From an uncultured Collinsella sp. (GTDB taxonomy: Bacteria; Actinomycetota; Coriobacteriia; Coriobacteriales; Coriobacteriaceae), in contig URGF01000074.1 in the NCBI GenBank assembly GCA_900547285.1, forward strand, positions 1 to 8,795: a DNA stretch of 8,795 nucleotides, written 5' to 3'. Positions 5,937 to 8,795 of the stretch are shown here, piece by piece. A model generated the notes under the pieces. It had not been told where the DNA came from and did not search any database. It was given only the letters and a program-made list of their open reading frames with translations. The first letter of the stretch is position 1, and every line of letters starts with the position of its first letter. Position numbers and translations under genes: made by a program.

Positions 5937-6868
5937 CACCGAACACCGCCGATCGCCTGCGGAAAGACGTGCTCCATTACAAAGCGACCGCCCTCGATAC
6001 GGGCGAGCGCCTTGAGCCCGCCATCGAGCACCAGCGCAAACGGCGCCTTCGACGCATCGAAGCCCGCAAGCGCGCGCTCAATAGGAATACGACGTCCGCA
6101 CAGTAGATCGTCGGCAAGATCGCCCGGCAAGTCGACGCGCGTGGCGCCCAGCGCCGCAATGGGATCCAGGGCAAAGCCGGCAGCGGACTCGGCAGAAAGC
6201 TCCTCGACCGCATGGCAAGCGCCGATGGAAACGACACCGGAGGCCGTACGGCGCAGTGCGGAAATATGTGCCGCACTGTCGCAGGCACGACCCAGATCGC
6301 GAGCGAGCGCACGGATATAGGTGCCCTTACTCACCGAAAACGCCACGGTCCAAACGCAAACGTCGTCCTCGCCGCCCACGGCAATCAGGTCGGCGGAGTA
6401 CACCTCGACCGGACGCGGGGGCAGTGACACGGCATTGCCCTCGCGCGCAGCCTTATAGGCGCGCACGCCGTTGACCGAAATGGCCGAAAACGCCGGCGGC
6501 ACCTGCATCTGAGGGCCCAACATGGCGCACAGGCGCTCGCGGGCATAGGCCGGATCGCGCAGGTCGGCGGCAACGGGCACCGTGCGGACGGCCTCGCCCT
6601 CCGCATCATCGGTATTGGTCTCGACGCCAAACGAGATGTCGGCGACGTAGCTTTTGGTATCGAGCGTAAGCATGCCCAGCAGACGCGTTGCCTGCCCCAC
6701 GCCCACCACCATGACACCCGATGCCATGGGGTCGAGCGTTCCGGCATGACCGACGCGCCGCTCATGGAGGGCGCGCCGACATTGCGAAACCACGTCGTGG
6801 GACGTGCAGCCCACCGGCTTATCGACGGCGAGCAGCATATTCAGTTGAGAAGGCGTACGACGAGCCAT
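5936..6868 (-). CDS. truB: tRNA pseudouridine(55) synthase TruB
   Basis: Converts U55 in the T loop of elongator tRNAs to pseudouridine. The 310-residue protein carries the TruB signature: LLAVDKPVGCTSHDVV at 12-27, RRVGHAGTLDPMASGV at 37-52 with catalytic D46, the TKSYVADISFG strand at 71-81 with the conserved active-site Y74, and KGTYIRALARDLG at about 180-200. The C-terminal part (from about 240) is the less conserved PUA-like end. The ATG at 6866-6868 lies 15 nt after the preceding phosphoesterase gene and has only a weak GGATGG upstream; the alternative ATG at codon 11 has no ribosome binding site and would cut off part of the N-terminus. Its stop overlaps the ribF start by one base. The placement next to rbfA and infB is a widely conserved translation cluster. 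Confidence 0.96.
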   Translation of the reverse strand: MARRTPSQLNMLLAVDKPVGCTSHDVVSQCRRALHERRVGHAGTLDPMASGVMVVGVGQATRLLGMLTLDTKSYVADISFGVETNTDDAEGEAVRTVPVAADLRDPAYARERLCAMLGPQMQVPPAFSAISVNGVRAYKAAREGNAVSLPPRPVEVYSADLIAVGGEDDVCVWTVAFSVSKGTYIRALARDLGRACDSAAHISALRRTASGVVSIGACHAVEELSAESAAGFALDPIAALGATRVDLPGDLADDLLCGRRIPIERALAGFDASKAPFALVLDGGLKALARIEGGRFVMEHVFPQAIGGVR

Positions 6869-6883
6869 GTACCATCCAAAAAG

Positions 6884-7927
6884 TTAGAGCTCGACGGTCA
6901 CCGAAGCGGGATCCTCCCCTACCAGCTCGGCCAGCATGGGAAGTGCCGCGGTGAGCGTCTCGGAAATCGTTCCGGCGTTGGTAAAGCCGGCGGCAGCGTG
7001 GTGCCCACCTCCGCCAAAGTTGGCCGCAATCTCGGAAACATCAAGTTCGCCCTTGGAGCGCAGGTTGCCGCGCACCTTGGTATCGCCCTCGATGCCCTTA
7101 AGGAACAGGCAGACCTCGACGCCCATCACCGCGCGCACCACATCGACCAGGCCGTCGCACTCGTCCGAGGTGACGCCGCAGTCCTTAAGGTCGCTCTCGT
7201 AGGCGTAGCTATACGCCACGCGCCCGTGCGCGACCGTCTTGATGCGACCCATGACGATGGACTTGAGGTGCAAGAACTCGACACGCATGCTCTGATAGAC
7301 CTCGAGCGCGACGCGCGCCGGATCGGCACCGTGCGCCACCAGACGCGAGGCAGCATGAAACGCGGCAGCATCGGCGTTCTGATACTGAAAACGACCGGTG
7401 TCGGTGACCAGGCCGCACAGCAGGCAGGTAGCGATGCTGTCACTTGCGGTAATACCGCAATCGGCCAAAAAGCGGTCGATAATCATGGCGCAAGCAGCGG
7501 CATTGACACACCTAAGGCTGACCTCGGCAAACTCCTCGCGCGCCGGGTGATGGTCAAAGCACGCCACGTGGGCCGAACGACGCAACACCTCGGCGGAATT
7601 ATTGAGGCGCTCGACGACCGGCACGTCTACCGAGATGAACAGGTCCGGGTTGCCGGTGTAGGCAGAGGCCGGCACCAGCAGATCAGCGCCCTCCATAAAA
7701 CGGTAGATGCGCGGAACGGGATCGTCGTCTGCCAGCAGCAGGGCGATGTCCTTGTCGGGGAACACCTTCATAAGCGAAAGGCCCAGGCCCAACACGGAGC
7801 CCAAGGCATCGCCGTCGGGAGAGGTGTGACCCGAGATCGCAATGGAGGACGCACCCTCGATGAGCTCGAGGATGCGTCGTTTAATATCTGCAGACTCGCA
7901 CGAGGCGAGGTCGGCGGAGTTAGTCAT
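6884..7927 (-). CDS. nrnA: DHH/DHHA1 phosphoesterase, NrnA-type (nanoRNase / pAp phosphatase)
   Basis: In characterised relatives this cytosolic enzyme removes 2-5-nt RNA fragments left by mRNA decay and dephosphorylates 3'-phosphoadenosine 5'-phosphate. The 347-residue protein has all DHH metal motifs in order: SGHTSPDGDALGS at 32-44 (H34, D38, D40), a DVP aspartate (D101), DHH at 125-127 and VTDTGRFQY at 174-182 (D176). The DHHA1 substrate-binding motif GGGGHHAAAG follows at 305-314. No DHH residue is missing, so it is probably active. The ATG at 7925-7927 has GGAGG at 7937-7941, nine nucleotides upstream, and overlaps the end of rbfA by 8 nt. Position between rbfA and truB matches the common Gram-positive and actinobacterial order. 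RecJ is excluded by the short length. Preference for nanoRNA over pAp or cyclic dinucleotides cannot be judged from sequence. Confidence 0.93.
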   Translation of the reverse strand: MTNSADLASCESADIKRRILELIEGASSIAISGHTSPDGDALGSVLGLGLSLMKVFPDKDIALLLADDDPVPRIYRFMEGADLLVPASAYTGNPDLFISVDVPVVERLNNSAEVLRRSAHVACFDHHPAREEFAEVSLRCVNAAACAMIIDRFLADCGITASDSIATCLLCGLVTDTGRFQYQNADAAAFHAASRLVAHGADPARVALEVYQSMRVEFLHLKSIVMGRIKTVAHGRVAYSYAYESDLKDCGVTSDECDGLVDVVRAVMGVEVCLFLKGIEGDTKVRGNLRSKGELDVSEIAANFGGGGHHAAAGFTNAGTISETLTAALPMLAELVGEDPASVTVEL

Positions 7928-8330
7928 CTAAAGCTGCCTCCTGGGCGGCATCCGCTATCGGATAGCCGTCCTCGTCCTTTTCGATCGCAAGCGTGGCCGG
8001 AACGTTTTCCAGCGCACGCGTGATGCGCTCGGCCTCATCGGTCGAGCGATCGATGCGAAAATCGAGCTCGGGCGTGACACGCCAATCGAGCGAGCGAGCC
8101 AACAGGCTGCGAATACGGCCCTTGGCGCTTGCAAGCGCCTCCATAACCTCATCGTAGCGGCTCGCATCGCACGACACGTACACGCGCGCGAACGAACGGT
8201 CCACCGCGACCTCGACCGCGGTCAAAGTAACCAGGTCGAGACGCGGATCGGAAACCTCAAAGAGCAGGATATAACCGAGCTTCTCGCGAAGCTGCTCGCC
8301 CAGACGGCGGGTTGCCTGCGTTTGCTTCAT
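7920..8330 (-). CDS. rbfA: 30S ribosome-binding factor RbfA
   Basis: A small KH-fold protein that binds the 30S subunit during late maturation of 16S rRNA and supports growth in the cold. The 136-residue length is typical. Recognisable elements are VSDPRLDLVTLTAVEVAVD at 26-44, the FARVYVS strand at 47-53, a helix with LASAKGRIRSLLARSL at 66-81, and the TPELDFRIDRSTDEAERI end of the domain at 86-103. The last 30 residues are an acidic, probably disordered tail. The ATG at 8328-8330 follows the infB stop by 11 nt, and AGGGGGT overlapping that stop acts as the ribosome binding site. The infB-rbfA pair is one of the most conserved in bacteria and fits coupled control of initiation factor and ribosome assembly. 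Confidence 0.96.
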   Translation of the reverse strand: MKQTQATRRLGEQLREKLGYILLFEVSDPRLDLVTLTAVEVAVDRSFARVYVSCDASRYDEVMEALASAKGRIRSLLARSLDWRVTPELDFRIDRSTDEAERITRALENVPATLAIEKDEDGYPIADAAQEAALDD

Positions 8331-8341
8331 AGCGCTACCCC

Positions 8342-8795
8342 CTACTCGGTACGGGCAACCTGGTCGATGCGGTAACCCTCAATCTGGTCGCCGGGCTTGA
8401 TATCCTGGAAGTTCTCCAGGCCAATGCCGCCCTCGGAACCGCTCTTGAGGCTCTTGGCCTCGTCTTTGTAGTGGCGCATCGAGGCGATCTTGCCGTTGAA
8501 GACCACGATGCCGTCACGCACCAGGCGCACGGAATCGGTCGCGGCGATCTCGCCCTCCTCCACGCGGACACCGGCGGCGATACCGACTTTGGGCACCTTG
8601 AAGGTGTCCAGGACGGTCGCGGAACCCGTGGAGACCTCGACCTCGGTGGGCTTGAGCATGCCGATACGGGCAGCGTCGAGCTCCTCAAGGCACTTGTAGA
8701 TGACGTCATAGCAACGGATCTCGACGCCCTCGCGCTCGGCGGCGGAGCGGGCCTTACCGTCGGGACGAACGCCAAAGCCGATGATGATGGCGTTG
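8342..8795 (-). CDS. infB: Translation initiation factor IF-2, C-terminal part (partial)
   Basis: The GTPase that places initiator tRNA on the 30S subunit and promotes subunit joining. Only the last 150 codons are in the window; the 5' part lies beyond the right edge. The visible part covers the end of domain C1 (IIIGFGVRPDGKARSAAE near the start of the visible sequence, then GVEIRCYDVIY) and domain C2, the fMet-tRNA-binding barrel (FKVPKVGIAAG, VRLVRDGIVVFNGKIASMRH, GGIGLENFQDIKPGDQIEGY). The order and spacing match IF-2 proteins. The G domain is not visible. The reading frame is open to the edge, so an internal ATG at 8657-8659 should not be taken as the start. It leads the visible operon; the promoter is outside the window, probably before nusA or a neighbour. 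Confidence 0.96.
   Translation of the reverse strand, partial: NAIIIGFGVRPDGKARSAAEREGVEIRCYDVIYKCLEELDAARIGMLKPTEVEVSTGSATVLDTFKVPKVGIAAGVRVEEGEIAATDSVRLVRDGIVVFNGKIASMRHYKDEAKSLKSGSEGGIGLENFQDIKPGDQIEGYRIDQVARTE

Noticed and set aside
4860..6320. Plus-strand open frame of 486 codons opposite ribF and truB
   Set aside because: Longest open frame after dnaG, but it spans two opposite genes with full catalytic motifs and ends in low-complexity Ser/Ala/Arg sequence; a codon-bias artefact.
6746..8023. Plus-strand open frame of 425 codons opposite nrnA
   Set aside because: Antisense to a DHH/DHHA1 gene with all motifs present; no family pattern in its own product.
8335..8775. Minus-strand 146-codon frame overlapping infB in another frame
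   Set aside because: Arg/Ser/Pro-rich out-of-frame shadow of the IF-2 C-terminal domains, which are unmistakable in the other frame.

Overview
The window is a compact, GC-rich (roughly 60% or more by eye) block of bacterial housekeeping DNA in which every gene lies on the minus strand. Gene content, codon bias toward G/C-ending codons and the primary sigma factor (regions 2 to 4 of actinobacterial type behind a short acidic N-terminus) suggest an actinobacterium of the Coriobacteriia, possibly Collinsella or a relative. The taxon is inferred from family resemblance and was not checked against a database.

Read in the direction of transcription (from high to low coordinates), the window opens with the 3' end of infB (translation initiation factor IF-2). 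It continues with rbfA (30S maturation), a DHH/DHHA1 phosphoesterase of the NrnA type (nanoRNA degradation and pAp phosphatase), truB (tRNA pseudouridine 55), ribF (FMN/FAD synthesis) and dnaG (primase), then rpoD (primary sigma factor). From infB to dnaG the genes overlap or are separated by 15 nt or less (8-nt overlap rbfA/nrnA, 1-nt TGATG overlap truB/ribF, 8-nt overlap ribF/dnaG), so they almost certainly form one operon. A 110-nt gap separates dnaG from rpoD. It has no visible terminator but holds a possible extended -10 promoter, so rpoD may be both co-transcribed and separately expressed. A 14-bp hairpin after the rpoD stop probably ends this unit.

Next comes a 175-nt intergenic stretch with a REP-like element, made of an 11-bp unit present twice in tandem and once inverted, and a good promoter with A-tracts upstream. 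That promoter drives a tRNA-Asn(GUU) gene with an encoded CCA end, followed six nucleotides later by a strong Rho-independent terminator. Last is a second small operon: an Asp23/Gls24-family protein gene and the 5' part of a DAK2-domain fatty acid kinase gene (FakA/YloV type), which runs off the left edge of the window.

The window joins two conserved neighbourhoods that are separate in the classical models: the infB-rbfA-truB-ribF translation cluster and the dnaG-rpoD macromolecular synthesis pair. No mobile element, CRISPR array, defence system or biosynthetic cluster was seen, and there is no gene-free stretch longer than 300 nt. I found no convincing undescribed system. The most notable points are the operon junction, the REP-like repeat, the revised rpoD start and the enlarged DnaG linker.
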